Shown piece by piece: positions 29,567-38,328 of a stretch of DNA of 64,000 nucleotides. How positions within the stretch are numbered: position 1 is the stretch's first letter; every line of letters starts with the position of its first letter. The translations under genes were made by a program, and so were the position numbers. The DNA is from Planctomycetia bacterium (GTDB lineage: Bacteria; Planctomycetota; Planctomycetia; Pirellulales; JACPPG01), in NCBI GenBank assembly GCA_016191115.1, contig JACPPG010000042.1, positions 1 to 64,000 of the forward strand, in the 5' to 3' direction. The notes beneath the pieces are model-generated. The model was not told where the DNA came from, made no database searches, and worked only from the letters and a program-made list of their open reading frames with translations.

Positions 29567-30217
29567 TCACTTCGAGTTAACGGCCGGCGGCACCGGCTCG
29601 ACGCCGCCGGCCGAAGCAGCTCGAGCGTGGTCGTCGACGGCGGCGCGGATGTGCTCGTCGAGGAAATCGAACGCCCGCCGCTCGCGCGGTCCGCCAGTCT
29701 TATCGACGAGCACGGCAAGCCGCCGCATGTCAGAGCGAATTTCTTCGGCCGGCAGAAACGGGGTCCGCGTCGCCAGGATGGCCGCCTCGACCACGGCGTG
29801 CCTGGCGCGGTGGAAGCCGAAAAAATCGCGGATCGTTCCACGCTTCACCACGGTGGCCACCAGGCGCGCCCGCGGCTGCGCCACGTCGATGTCGCGAATC
29901 TCGAAGGCGAACCAGCGGCAAGCGTCGGCGAGAATCCAACCGTCGACCGCTTCGGCTCGCACCAGCGGCGGCCGCACTTCCAACCGGTCCACTGCCGCGC
30001 GCGCCAGCAGCTCGACGTCGTCGGTGACGTGAAACACGCCCTGCCGCGCGCGGAGCAGATTGGCGAGCGTCGTCGACCCTTGATAAGGGCGGAGCACGAG
30101 CTGCGTGATCGCGTCGTCGACGATCGGCCCCATGGGCGAGATGTTCACCGAGCCATCGGCATTGATCGTGGTGACAATGCCTTCCAGGATCATCGTGGCA
30201 GCCGGATCGTCGTTCAT
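29567..30217 (-). CDS. DUF447-family protein, H4MPT-associated
   Basis: The 216-residue protein begins ILEGIVTTINADGSVNISPMGP and contains VLRPYQGSTTLANLLRARQG and GVFHVTDDVELLARAA, the hallmarks of the DUF447 family. Families of this kind co-occur with methanopterin genes in archaea and in H4MPT-using bacteria. A flavin-reductase-like split barrel is suggested by the start, but the reaction is not known to me. The ATG at 30217 is chosen; the longer frame to 30826 is an antisense artefact. The gap to the upstream gene (185 bp) contains a TTTTGACATTC-type repeat. Confidence 0.82.
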   Translation of the reverse strand: MNDDPAATMILEGIVTTINADGSVNISPMGPIVDDAITQLVLRPYQGSTTLANLLRARQGVFHVTDDVELLARAAVDRLEVRPPLVRAEAVDGWILADACRWFAFEIRDIDVAQPRARLVATVVKRGTIRDFFGFHRARHAVVEAAILATRTPFLPAEEIRSDMRRLAVLVDKTGGPRERRAFDFLDEHIRAAVDDHARAASAGGVEPVPPAVNSK

Positions 30218-30309
30218 CGGAGCGGTGCCTTCGCTAAACGGCCCAACCCGTAGCATAGCTCCCGCGGCCTGAAAGTGGGACGGGACGAAAATGGCGTATG
30301 GTGAAAACC

Positions 30310-30412
30310 GACTGTCCGAAATCAGCACGGGGATCGCGTTTCCATTCGTAATTCGTGCTGCGGATTTATTTTGACATTCTGACATTCGGATTTCAGCATT
30401 TGTCATTCTCCG
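30310..30412. repeat. GACATTCTGACATTCGGATTTC-type dispersed repeat
   Basis: AT-rich relative to its surroundings, with TTTTGACATTCTGACATTC and an upstream opposed arm. Similar segments occur at 23175-23215, 26938-26972 and 57950-58075. It lies between two H4MPT genes and its end overlaps the last codons of the dihydropteroate-synthase-like gene. Confidence 0.5.
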
Positions 30413-31788
30413 CGCTCTGGGTGCCTGCGCCGTTCCTCCACTGTCAAATATCCCCAGTCGAGCGCCTGATCCTGCCGGTAGTCCTTCCCAAGCGCAAGCG
30501 CGGTGCGGGCCTTGGCTAGCTCGTAGCCCAGGTAGAAGCTGTGGCTGGGATCCAGGTTCTTGGGGTTTCGGGCCTGCAACTGGGCCAAGAGTTCGAACGG
30601 GTCCGTGCCGTGCAAGTGCATGCCGGCGGTGACGACGTGCAACTCGCCCCCTTCGGCAAAAATGCGGTAGTTGTGATCCTTGATGTCGTGCGCCAGCCGC
30701 TCTAGCGCTGCCGGCCCGTGCTCGTGAACCTTTGGGTCCCGCAGCACAACCAGGCGCGGCTCTGCGTGCTTTGGCAGAGTTTTGGTAGCGATCGCGTGAT
30801 GCACCATCCGCCGCGCCAGGTCGCACTCGCGGACCGAGCTTTTAGCCCAGTTGATCACCTGCGTCGTGAGCACGCTGCGGATGCCGACCTCCTGGCAAAA
30901 ACCCAAGAGTAGCACGTTGATAGCGGCCGAATCGGCGTCGGTCAATTCGGTCAGGTTGCCGATCCCCATCATCAGTTCGGCGTCGCGGTATCGTGTCCGC
31001 ACGTCCAAATAACGGCCCAGGCTGCGGGCAAAGCCGAACCCAATCGGTTCGAGGATCGGGTCGATCCGCAGGCGAACGTTGGCCTGCCGCAATCGCTCGA
31101 CGGTTCGATCGAGCCCGGCGAGCGTTTCGGTCGCGTCGGGGACGACCACGACTTCGCATCCCCAATCGAGGGCCCGCTCGACGTTCGTGGAGTTTACCGA
31201 CAAGACCAGTTCTGCGCCCGCGCGGACGGCGGGTTCGACCTCGTCAGGGTTCATACTGTCGATCGACACCCGCAGTCCCTCGCCGCGCAGGGCCCGCACG
31301 GCGTCCGCCACGCCCGACCAGGTTTGACCCGGGTTGCACCCGACGTCGATCACGTCGGCCCCATCGGCCGCCAGCGCGCGGGCCGCCGCGAGAAGCGCTT
31401 CGCGCGTCAACTGCGGCGCGTGATTGATCTCGGCCACGATCTCGATGTCGTAGCGGCCGTAGTCGGTGGCGGGCTGCGCCTCGCCCGTGAGCCACTGCGG
31501 AAGATCGCGGAGGTCCTTGGGACCGCGCTCGACCGGCTTGCCGGCGGCCGCCTCGACCGGCGCTAAGTTGCCTTGGCAGTAACCCGGCAGCATCACGCGC
31601 GTTGCGCCCGCGGGAGCTGCCAGCTTGCGGGCGACCCACTCGGGCGTCATCAGCGCGGCGACCGAGATGCCCAGCACGCCCACCGAGTAGTCGAAAGCGG
31701 CGATTGGCGCCACGTCGGCCAGCACGCGGCGCAGGCTGTGCTCGGCCAGCCGCCCGGTCACAAAGTAGATGTGCTCTCGCGTTGTCAC
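30403..31788 (-). CDS. Dihydropteroate synthase-like protein (DUF6513 + DHPS-like), H4MPT-associated
   Basis: The 461-residue protein has an N-terminal DUF6513-type region (residues about 1-120, EHIYFVTGRLAEHSLRRVL). A TIM-barrel pterin-binding domain follows, with VIDVGCNPGQTW, LRVSIDSMNPDEV, RIDPILEPIGFGF and MMGIGNLTELTDADSAAINVLLLGF. It corresponds to the TIGR00284-like dihydropteroate-synthase-related family found with methanopterin genes. A pterin-condensing step is inferred from the fold. The start is GTG at 31788, only 2 bp after the stop of the SDR gene. The frame continues upstream antisense to the SDR and is not coding there. Confidence 0.88.
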   Translation of the reverse strand: MTTREHIYFVTGRLAEHSLRRVLADVAPIAAFDYSVGVLGISVAALMTPEWVARKLAAPAGATRVMLPGYCQGNLAPVEAAAGKPVERGPKDLRDLPQWLTGEAQPATDYGRYDIEIVAEINHAPQLTREALLAAARALAADGADVIDVGCNPGQTWSGVADAVRALRGEGLRVSIDSMNPDEVEPAVRAGAELVLSVNSTNVERALDWGCEVVVVPDATETLAGLDRTVERLRQANVRLRIDPILEPIGFGFARSLGRYLDVRTRYRDAELMMGIGNLTELTDADSAAINVLLLGFCQEVGIRSVLTTQVINWAKSSVRECDLARRMVHHAIATKTLPKHAEPRLVVLRDPKVHEHGPAALERLAHDIKDHNYRIFAEGGELHVVTAGMHLHGTDPFELLAQLQARNPKNLDPSHSFYLGYELAKARTALALGKDYRQDQALDWGYLTVEERRRHPERGE

Positions 31789-31790
31789 GC

Positions 31791-32540
31791 TTAGCGCCCG
31801 CCATTGACCGCCACGATTTGTCCGGTGACGAAGCTGGCTGCCGGCGAGGCCAGGAACCGGGCGACGCGGGCCACGTCCTCGGGCGTTCCCCAGCGCCGCA
31901 AGAGCGACTCGCCGACGGCCCGCTTCTGCCAATAGGCCGAGGCCTGCTCGCCCCACGCCGTGCGAATCCAGCCCGGCGCAATGCCGTTGACCCTCACTTG
32001 CGGCGCGAGCGATCGTGCCAGGCTGCGGGTGAAAGCCATCACGGCCCCTTTGGCGGCGGCAAACAGCTCGCCGCTGTCGCCGGCCATGCCCTGCTCGGCC
32101 TGGTCCCAACCGATGTTGAGGATGACGCCGGCACCCCCCTCGCGCATCCGCGCCCCCGCCAAGCGGGCGAGGATCATCGTCGCCCGCACGTCGATCTTCC
32201 ACAGCGCTTCGAGCTTTTCGCCGAACGACCAGCCGGCGGCGTGGCCGGTCAACGTGTCGGCGCCGGCGTTATTGATCCAGACGTCGACGCGGCCGCGCCA
32301 CGCCCAGGCGCGATCGACCAGGTCGGCGGCAGCCCGCTCGTCGCTCAAATCGGCCAGGGTAACGGTCGCCTCGGCGGGGATTCTTTCGAGCTCGGCCGCC
32401 ACGGCCTCGGCCGCGGCCTGGGAGCGGCGAGCGTGGACAAGGACCGCGGCGCCCGCCCGCCCCAGTTCCAGGGCGATAGCGCGGCCGATTCCGCTGGAGG
32501 AGCCGGTGACGACCGCGGTCAGACCTGCGAGTTCACTCAT
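31791..32540 (-). CDS. SDR-family protein lacking the catalytic tyrosine, first gene of H4MPT cluster
   Basis: A 249-residue Rossmann-fold protein with the cofactor loop TGSSSGIGRAIA, NNAG at the expected place, an APGWIRT loop and a C-terminal VTGQIVAVNGG. The expected YxxxK motif reads FAAAK (ELFAAAKGAVMAF), so the catalytic Tyr is Phe; the codon is TTT. Classical SDR chemistry may therefore be lost or altered. It is the first gene of the minus-strand H4MPT group and is 2 bp from the next gene. A pteridine- or dihydromethanopterin-reductase-like role is suggested by context only. MITE copy 4 lies 15 bp upstream of its ATG. No Shine-Dalgarno sequence is evident. Confidence 0.85.
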   Translation of the reverse strand: MSELAGLTAVVTGSSSGIGRAIALELGRAGAAVLVHARRSQAAAEAVAAELERIPAEATVTLADLSDERAAADLVDRAWAWRGRVDVWINNAGADTLTGHAAGWSFGEKLEALWKIDVRATMILARLAGARMREGGAGVILNIGWDQAEQGMAGDSGELFAAAKGAVMAFTRSLARSLAPQVRVNGIAPGWIRTAWGEQASAYWQKRAVGESLLRRWGTPEDVARVARFLASPAASFVTGQIVAVNGGR

Positions 32541-32555
32541 GCGGCGTCTTTTTTG

Positions 32556-32712
32556 CAGGGCCGTTCACAGATTCAAGCTTGCCGGCGGCGCACCGGCGGG
32601 AAAATGGGACAGGCACCGAGACGCAACGTTGGTCTGAAAGGACTTGCGCTGTTTATGCTCGGAGCCAGTCCCATTTTCCCGCCTCGCCATTTTGAAAAAC
32701 AGAATGGCCCTG
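32556..32712 (+). repeat. 157-bp MITE-like element, copy 4
   Basis: CAGGGCC to GGCCCTG, flanked by the perfect 10-bp duplication GTCTTTTTTG at 32546-32555 and 32713-32722. It is inserted 15 bp upstream of the first H4MPT gene and about 220 bp before the FabD-like gene, between the two divergent starts. Confidence 0.95.
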
Positions 32713-32935
32713 GTCTTTTTTGCCGGAGGCAGGCGACGGCGCGCGCCGCCAGCGTATACTGGATTTGTAACCTCGTCTCTTGCGGGCGGCAAGAATGCCC
32801 GCCTTCGGGGCGGCCGGCTCCACAGAGCCGCGAGCCGGAAATCACCAACCACGTCAATCCCGTCGCGATTCCAGCGTGACACTCCCCCTGTCGCCATCCC
32901 GTCGCGGTTTGCCGGCGGCAAATCGCCCTAACGCC

Positions 32936-34099
32936 ATGGATAGCCCGATCCGTGCCGACTTGATACGCGAGCGATTGGGCACGACGGCGTTCGCCTTTCG
33001 CGGGTACAACATCACCAACCTCGGCCGCACGGCCGAGTTGCTTGAACACCGCGCCTATGGCCCGGTCGTGGAGCGATTCTTGCGCGAGGACTCCGAGGTA
33101 TGCTCAGAGGCGACGGGCCGGAAGTTCGACCTCGTCGCGCGGGTGCGATCGCACCGCGAGAGCACGCCGGAGACCTTCGCCGAGGACGTGCCTTTGATCC
33201 TGGCGGTCGAGCGGGCCCACCTGGCCCTGCTCAAGGAGTTCTTCGACATCGACTACAACCGCACCCGGCTGGCCCTGGGCTACAGCGTCGGCGAAATCGC
33301 GGCGCTGGTGGCCAGCGGCGTGTACCACGTGCAGGATCTGCTGCGTCCGCTTTTGTACCTGGCCGATGAGTGCGCGGAGCTGGCAAAGAACGTGACGATG
33401 GGCGTGGTCTTCTCCCGCGGCCCGGCGCTGGACATTGACGCTGTCCAGCGGCTGTGCGCGCGGATCACGGCCGAGGGGCACGGCGTGATCGACATTTCGA
33501 GCTTCCTTGCGCCCAACACCGTGCTCGTGATGGGGCAGGGGGAGACCGTCGACCGGTTCAAGCATTTCATGCCCGACGCCCTCGGAAGGCAGGTCCACCT
33601 GCGCAAAAACGAGCATCGCTGGCCCCCCTTGCACACGTCGCTGTTGTGGAGCCGGAACGTGTCGAACCGGGCGGCGGCGATCATGCAGACCGTGCCCGGC
33701 GGCTTTTCCCCGCCCCTGCCGCCGGTGCTGTCGCTCGTGAACGGCAAGGTGGCCTACAACGACTTCAACAGCCGCACCATCTTGAATCGGTGGGTCGACC
33801 ATCCGCAGCGGCTGTGGGACGCCATCAACGAGCTATTGACGATGGGGATCGACCTGATTCTGCACGTCGGCCCCGAGCCCAACCTCATCCCGGCCACGTT
33901 CAAGCGGATCAGCGACAACGTCAACGCGCAGCTCAATCGCTGGTCGCTGAAGAGCAGCCTGGGGCGGCGGGCGGTGTCGGGCATCGTCCGCCGGCCGTGG
34001 CTGGCCAAGGTCATCTCCGCCCGCACCGCCATCCTGCGGGCGCCCTTCGTGGCGCACGTAGTGGTGGAAGATTGGCTCTTGGCGCAGGACGTGCCGTAA
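32936..34099 (+). CDS. FabD/acyltransferase-like protein, stand-alone
   Basis: The 387-residue protein resembles malonyl-CoA:ACP transacylase. The nucleophile elbow reads GYSVGEIAALVASGVY, with Ser117 in place of the usual GHSLGE context. The later histidine is His233 in WPPLHTSLL, matching the P-x-H-S/T motif. About 90 extra residues extend the C-terminus (VNAQLNRWSLKSSLGRRAVSGIVRRP). No ACP, ketosynthase or other fatty-acid gene lies nearby, so the acyl donor and acceptor are unknown. The ATG at 32936 is the first in-frame start with a family-like N-terminus. Confidence 0.75.
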   Translation: MDSPIRADLIRERLGTTAFAFRGYNITNLGRTAELLEHRAYGPVVERFLREDSEVCSEATGRKFDLVARVRSHRESTPETFAEDVPLILAVERAHLALLKEFFDIDYNRTRLALGYSVGEIAALVASGVYHVQDLLRPLLYLADECAELAKNVTMGVVFSRGPALDIDAVQRLCARITAEGHGVIDISSFLAPNTVLVMGQGETVDRFKHFMPDALGRQVHLRKNEHRWPPLHTSLLWSRNVSNRAAAIMQTVPGGFSPPLPPVLSLVNGKVAYNDFNSRTILNRWVDHPQRLWDAINELLTMGIDLILHVGPEPNLIPATFKRISDNVNAQLNRWSLKSSLGRRAVSGIVRRPWLAKVISARTAILRAPFVAHVVVEDWLLAQDVP

Positions 34100-34136
34100 A
34101 GAGCGAGACGGGGTGCTAGCTAGAGCCCTTCGTATG

Positions 34137-34252
34137 CCACTCGCTTCGCCAGTGCGTTCCTTCGTATGCCACTGGCTTCGCCAGTGTGTTTCGCGCTCGA
34201 CGTGACTCCCGCAGCACGGCTTATTGTTGTGCACGCACTGGCGAAGCCAGTG
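34137..34252. repeat. CACTGGC-GAA-GCCAGTG palindrome cluster
   Basis: Three palindromes of the type GCCACTGGCTTCGCCAGTG occur at about 34137, 34168 and 34236-34252, the last one reversed. Related but degenerate copies occur at 13480-13540 and 50175-50200. The third copy encodes the last residues and positions the stop codon of the dTDP-rhamnose reductase gene. Confidence 0.75.
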
Positions 34253-35222
34253 GCACACGGGACGGGGCTGGATTTGTCCACGCCGCTTCAGCGGTTGCGA
34301 TGATCTCGGGAAAACAATCAGCCAGCTCAGTCCGCCAATCCGGCAGCCTCACGCCGAAGCGATTCGCCAGCCGCGAACAGTCGAGTCGCGAGTTGAGCGG
34401 CCGCCGCGCCGCCGTCGGATACTCGCTCGAAGCCAACGGCACGACGCGGCCGACGCGCAATGGGGAACCGGCGGCGCGGGCCAGCCGAAACGTCTCTTCG
34501 GCCAGGCCGCGCCAGCTTGTCGTGCCGGCGCAACAGGCGTGCAGCGTCCCACCCCGCTCGCGCAGGAAGTCGGCGATCGAGCCGGTGGCGCGGGCCAGGA
34601 TCTCAGCCGTCACGCGCGCCACGAGGCGCGCCGAAGTGGGCGCCCCGACCTGATCGGCGACCACGCGCAGCTCCGGCCGCTCGGCCCCCAGACGCAACAT
34701 GGTGCGAACAAAGTTGTGGCCGCGGGGTGAGTACAGCCACGACGTACGCAGGATCAGATGCGCGACGCCGGCTGCGCGGATCGCCTCTTCGCCGGCGAGC
34801 TTCGTGCGGCCGTACTCGTTTAAGGGGCCCGTACGGTCGTCCTCGCGCCAGGGGCGATAGCCGGCGCCATCGAAGACGTAATCGGTTGAGTAGTGGACCA
34901 GCGCCGCGTCGAGCCGCCGCGACTCTTCCGCCAATACGGCCGGCGCTAGCGCATTGACGGCAGCGGCCGTCGCTGGGTCGGCTTCCGCCGCGTCGACGGC
35001 CGTGTACGCCGCCGCGTTGACGATCACCGTCGGACGAATCTCGCGCACCGTGCGACGCAGGGCGTCAGTGTCGGCGATGTTCAATCGCACGTATTCGTCG
35101 GGGGCGGTCGCGGCCGCCGGCTTGCGGGCCGTCGGCACAACTTCTCCCAGCGCCGGCAGCGATCGCGCCAGCTCGCAACCAAGCTGGCCACCAGCGCCGA
35201 GGAGCAGAATGCGATTGCGCAT
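34221..35222 (-). CDS. rfbD: dTDP-4-dehydrorhamnose reductase
   Basis: A 333-residue extended SDR that makes dTDP-L-rhamnose from dTDP-4-dehydro-L-rhamnose. It shows the GAGGQLGCELA cofactor loop, VNAAAYTAVDAAE, STDYVFDG, the catalytic YGRTK and a C-terminal RRPLNSRLD. The last ~13 residues (ending VPLASPVRAQQ) fall within a dispersed palindrome and look non-native, so the original stop was probably a little upstream. It starts 17 bp downstream of rfbC, and both are on the minus strand. Confidence 0.94.
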   Translation of the reverse strand: MRNRILLLGAGGQLGCELARSLPALGEVVPTARKPAAATAPDEYVRLNIADTDALRRTVREIRPTVIVNAAAYTAVDAAEADPATAAAVNALAPAVLAEESRRLDAALVHYSTDYVFDGAGYRPWREDDRTGPLNEYGRTKLAGEEAIRAAGVAHLILRTSWLYSPRGHNFVRTMLRLGAERPELRVVADQVGAPTSARLVARVTAEILARATGSIADFLRERGGTLHACCAGTTSWRGLAEETFRLARAAGSPLRVGRVVPLASSEYPTAARRPLNSRLDCSRLANRFGVRLPDWRTELADCFPEIIATAEAAWTNPAPSRVPLASPVRAQQ

Positions 35223-35239
35223 GGGATGATGGAAGCCGC

Positions 35240-35833
35240 TTAGGCGGCGCGGGCGTCAGTAGCGTGGCGATGCGCGGCGTCGATGTGCTTCGGCAGGCAA
35301 TCCGTCGGGATATCGCTCAATCGGGGCAGCGACGCGTCCTTGGCCGACAGGATCGGGCTTGCGACCGGCCACGGAACGCCGATCGCAGGGTCGTTCCAGT
35401 CGATGCCGATCTCGCAATCCGGCCGATAGGTCTCGGTGCACTTGTAGGCCACAAGCGCCGCGTCGGACAGGACGCAAAAGCCGTGTGCGAACCCTTCCGG
35501 CACGTACAGTTGCCGCCGGTTCTCGAACGACAGCTCCGCGCTTGTGAAGCGGCCGAACCGCGGCGAGCCGACGCGCACGTCCACGGCCACGTCGAACACC
35601 TGCCCGGCGAGCACATACACCAGCTTCCCCTGGCCGGCCGGGTGCTGCACATGGAGGCCACGCAGCACGCCGCGGCGGGACCACGACAGATTGTCCTGCC
35701 GCATCGTGGCGGGCACGCCCCATTTTTCATACTGTGGCCCGCTCCATATCTCCATGAAGAAGCCCCGCGCGTCGGCGTGCGCCCGTGGCTCGATGAGCAG
35801 GACCTCGGGTAGTTCGGTGGGCGTGACGTTCAT
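35240..35833 (-). CDS. rfbC: dTDP-4-dehydrorhamnose 3,5-epimerase
   Basis: The 197-residue cupin enzyme epimerises C3 and C5 of dTDP-4-dehydro-6-deoxyglucose. Conserved features are the start LPEVLLIEPRAHADARGFF, MRQDNLSWSRRGVLRGLH with the catalytic His, and VAVDVRVGSPRFG followed by YVPEGFAHGFCVLSD. It is the first gene of the minus-strand pair with rfbD. It is divergent from rfbB across 284 bp, so the two pairs may share a regulatory region. Confidence 0.95.
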   Translation of the reverse strand: MNVTPTELPEVLLIEPRAHADARGFFMEIWSGPQYEKWGVPATMRQDNLSWSRRGVLRGLHVQHPAGQGKLVYVLAGQVFDVAVDVRVGSPRFGRFTSAELSFENRRQLYVPEGFAHGFCVLSDAALVAYKCTETYRPDCEIGIDWNDPAIGVPWPVASPILSAKDASLPRLSDIPTDCLPKHIDAAHRHATDARAA

Positions 35834-36117
35834 GGCGTGCTAGCAGCGGACGCTGGGTCGCCGCATAGTCCGACGTTTCGGCATCGCAAGGTCGGATAGT
35901 TCTCACACACCAGGGTGTCGAGCGTCCAGAGCAATTTCGATCGGCGGACGCTTTTGGGCGCGCCGATGCACGCTTGCCGCTTAGCCCCCGAGAACCGCCG
36001 CTGCTCTTGCCCGACGAATGCTTTCACTGCTATAAGATTTGGCCGCGCCGAGGGGGCGCCTGGGTGGCTTGTCGTTGCGCGGCGCGCCACCGCCGATCCT
36101 GCCGCAAGAAATCCCGC

Positions 36118-37185
36118 ATGGCTGCGATTCTCGTCACCGGGGGCGCCGGGTTCATCGGCAGCGCCTTCGTGCGCCAGTGGCTGGCCGAGGAAACGGACCG
36201 GCTGGTCAATCTCGACAAGCTGACGTACGCCGGCAACCTCGACTCGCTCGCCCCCATCGAGCACGACCGCCGCCATCTTTTCGTACACGGCGATATTGGC
36301 GACCGGGCGTTCGTATCGCGATTGCTGGCCGAGCACTGCCCATGGGCCGTGCTGAATTTCGCCGCCGAGTCGCACGTCGATCGCTCGATCGACCGCCCGG
36401 CCGCGTTCGTCGAAACCAATGTCGTCGGCACGTCCACTCTGCTCGAAGCCACGCTTGCCTACTGGACGGGTCTGTCCGCGCGCGACCGGCGCGATTTTCG
36501 TTTCGTGCAAGTCTCGACTGACGAAGTATACGGCTCGCTGGGGGCGACCGGGCAGTTCACCGAAGCAACTCCCTACGCCCCCAACTCGCCGTACGCCGCC
36601 AGCAAAGCGGCCGCCGATCATTTCGCGCGGGCCTATCATCGCACGTACGGCCTGCCGACCGTCATCACCAACGCATCGAACAATTTCGGCCCCTACCAGT
36701 TCCCCGAAAAGCTCATTCCGCTTGTGATCCTCAATGCCTTGGAGGGCAAGCCGCTGCCGGTCTATGGCGACGGCCAGCACGTCCGCGACTGGCTGTTCGT
36801 CGAGGATCACTGCCGGGCGCTCCGCGCCGTACTCGCGCAGGGAATGCCGGGCGAGTCGTACAACATCGGCGCCGGTTGCGAGCGGACGAACCTTGCCGTG
36901 GTCGAGGCGATATGCGACGCCGTCAGTCGGCGGCTGCCCGACTTGCCGCACGCGCCTTGCAGGTCGCTCATCCGGCACGTCGAAGACCGGCCGGGCCACG
37001 ACCGGCGCTATGCGATCGACGCCACGAAGGTTGGCCGGGAGCTCGGCTGGCAGCCGCGCGCGTCGTTCGATACAGCCCTGGCAGCGACGGTCGATTGGTA
37101 TCTGGCCAACCGCCGCTGGGTCAACCGCGTCACGACCGGATTGTATCGCCGAGAGCGGCTGGGGCTCGCTCGTATGAGCGCGTGA
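36118..37185 (+). CDS. rfbB: dTDP-glucose 4,6-dehydratase
   Basis: A 355-residue extended SDR. It has the NAD loop [22 protein letters not shown], the catalytic STDEVYGSL and [10 protein letters not shown] motifs, and [17 protein letters not shown]. It converts dTDP-glucose to the 4-keto-6-deoxy sugar, the step after rfbA. The ATG at 36118 places the Rossmann loop at the N-terminus; the frame is open further back without homology. It is the first gene of the plus-strand pair with rfbA. Confidence 0.95.
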   Translation: MAAILVTGGAGFIGSAFVRQWLAEETDRLVNLDKLTYAGNLDSLAPIEHDRRHLFVHGDIGDRAFVSRLLAEHCPWAVLNFAAESHVDRSIDRPAAFVETNVVGTSTLLEATLAYWTGLSARDRRDFRFVQVSTDEVYGSLGATGQFTEATPYAPNSPYAASKAAADHFARAYHRTYGLPTVITNASNNFGPYQFPEKLIPLVILNALEGKPLPVYGDGQHVRDWLFVEDHCRALRAVLAQGMPGESYNIGAGCERTNLAVVEAICDAVSRRLPDLPHAPCRSLIRHVEDRPGHDRRYAIDATKVGRELGWQPRASFDTALAATVDWYLANRRWVNRVTTGLYRRERLGLARMSA

Positions 37186-37224
37186 CAACTCGAAAGCGTC
37201 CCAGGAACTGGAAAAGCCAACTCG

Positions 37225-37266
37225 ACTCCCCCTCACCCCGACCCTCTCCCGCAAGGGGAGAGGGAG
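37225..37266. repeat. CCCTCTCCC-GCAA-GGGGAGAGGG palindrome, copy 1
   Basis: A GC-rich hairpin preceded by CCCCTCACCCCG, lying between rfbB and rfbA. The same unit occurs reversed at 49512-49550. It does not look like a factor-independent terminator because no T-run follows. Confidence 0.65.
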
Positions 37267-37289
37267 TATTGTTCGATCGCCGCAAAACA

Positions 37290-38210
37290 ATGCCCACGCA
37301 ACCATTTCGCAAAGGGATCGTGCTGGCCGGCGGCTCCGGCACGCGGCTTTATCCCGTGACGCTGGCGGTCAGCAAGCAACTGCTGCCGGTGTACGACAAG
37401 CCGCTCGTGTACTATCCGCTGTCGGTGTTGATGCTGGCGGGCATCCGGCAGGTCTTGCTGATCACCACGCCCGAAGACATCGGCAGCTTCAAGCGGCTGC
37501 TGGGGGACGGGCGGCGGCTGGGCATCGAGATTCAATACGCCGTGCAGCCGCGGCCCGAGGGTTTGGCGCAGGCCTTCTTGATCGGCCGCGAATTCATCGG
37601 CGACGACAACGTGGCGCTGGTGCTGGGGGACAACATTTTCTACGGGCATGGCTTCCAATCGATCCTCGCCGCCGCGGCCGGCCGGGCCGACGGCGCCACG
37701 GTCTTTGCGTACAACGTGAAAGACCCGCAGCGCTACGGCGTCGTCGAGTTGGACGCGGGCGGCCGGGCGATCTCGCTCGAGGAAAAGCCCGCCCGGCCCC
37801 GATCGCATCTGGCGGTGACAGGGCTCTATTTCTACGACCGGCAAGTCGTCGATATCGCGGCCGGCCTGCGCCCCTCGCCCCGCGGCGAGCTGGAAATCAC
37901 CGACGTCAATCGCGGCTACATGGAGCGCGGACAACTGCGCGTACACTGCCTGGGGCGCGGCTTCGCCTGGCTCGACACCAGCACGCACGAGTCGCTGATC
38001 CAGGCCGCCGACTTCATCGAAACAGTCGAACAGCGGCAGGGCCTGAAGATCGCCTGCCTGGAAGAAGTGGCCCATCACATGGGCTTTATCAGCACCGAGC
38101 AGCTTGCCGAGCTGGCGCGGCCGCTCGTGAGCAGCTACGGCGACTATCTACGGCAGGTCGCCGCGGACGCTGCTGCCGCGAAAGCGGCGGCATTGCGCGT
38201 GGCTGGATAG
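37290..38210 (+). CDS. rfbA: Glucose-1-phosphate thymidylyltransferase
   Basis: The 306-residue nucleotidyltransferase makes dTDP-glucose from dTTP and glucose-1-phosphate. Motifs are [45 protein letters not shown] and [20 protein letters not shown], ending with [10 protein letters not shown]. The start at 37290 lies 105 bp after rfbB, beyond a GC-rich palindrome. Together with rfbB, rfbC and rfbD it completes the four-enzyme dTDP-L-rhamnose pathway. The alanine-rich tail is slightly longer than usual. Confidence 0.95.
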   Translation: MPTQPFRKGIVLAGGSGTRLYPVTLAVSKQLLPVYDKPLVYYPLSVLMLAGIRQVLLITTPEDIGSFKRLLGDGRRLGIEIQYAVQPRPEGLAQAFLIGREFIGDDNVALVLGDNIFYGHGFQSILAAAAGRADGATVFAYNVKDPQRYGVVELDAGGRAISLEEKPARPRSHLAVTGLYFYDRQVVDIAAGLRPSPRGELEITDVNRGYMERGQLRVHCLGRGFAWLDTSTHESLIQAADFIETVEQRQGLKIACLEEVAHHMGFISTEQLAELARPLVSSYGDYLRQVAADAAAAKAAALRVAG

Positions 38211-38328
38211 GCGCATAAGATTTGACCTCCGGCGCCGGAAGCGTCAGAATATCGGCGCGTTCCGGCCCCTCCCCCGCCATACCTCCGGGATAAACTCGGA
38301 GACTCGCCGAATTGCTCGGGTCGTTGCC

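Noticed and set aside
30218-30826. A 419-residue version of the DUF447 protein
   Set aside because: The extra N-terminus is the translation of a dispersed GACATTC repeat and sequence antisense to the dihydropteroate-synthase-like gene.
32541-32560. A promoter for the H4MPT operon inside MITE copy 4
   Set aside because: Only weak -35/-10 resemblances were found in the element, none better than chance, so no promoter is claimed.
34137-34252. CRISPR-like repeats
   Set aside because: Only three palindromic copies with irregular spacing and orientation; no constant spacer length and no cas genes.
37225-37266. Factor-independent terminator between rfbB and rfbA
   Set aside because: The hairpin is GC-rich but lacks a following T-run, and the same unit occurs elsewhere as a dispersed repeat.
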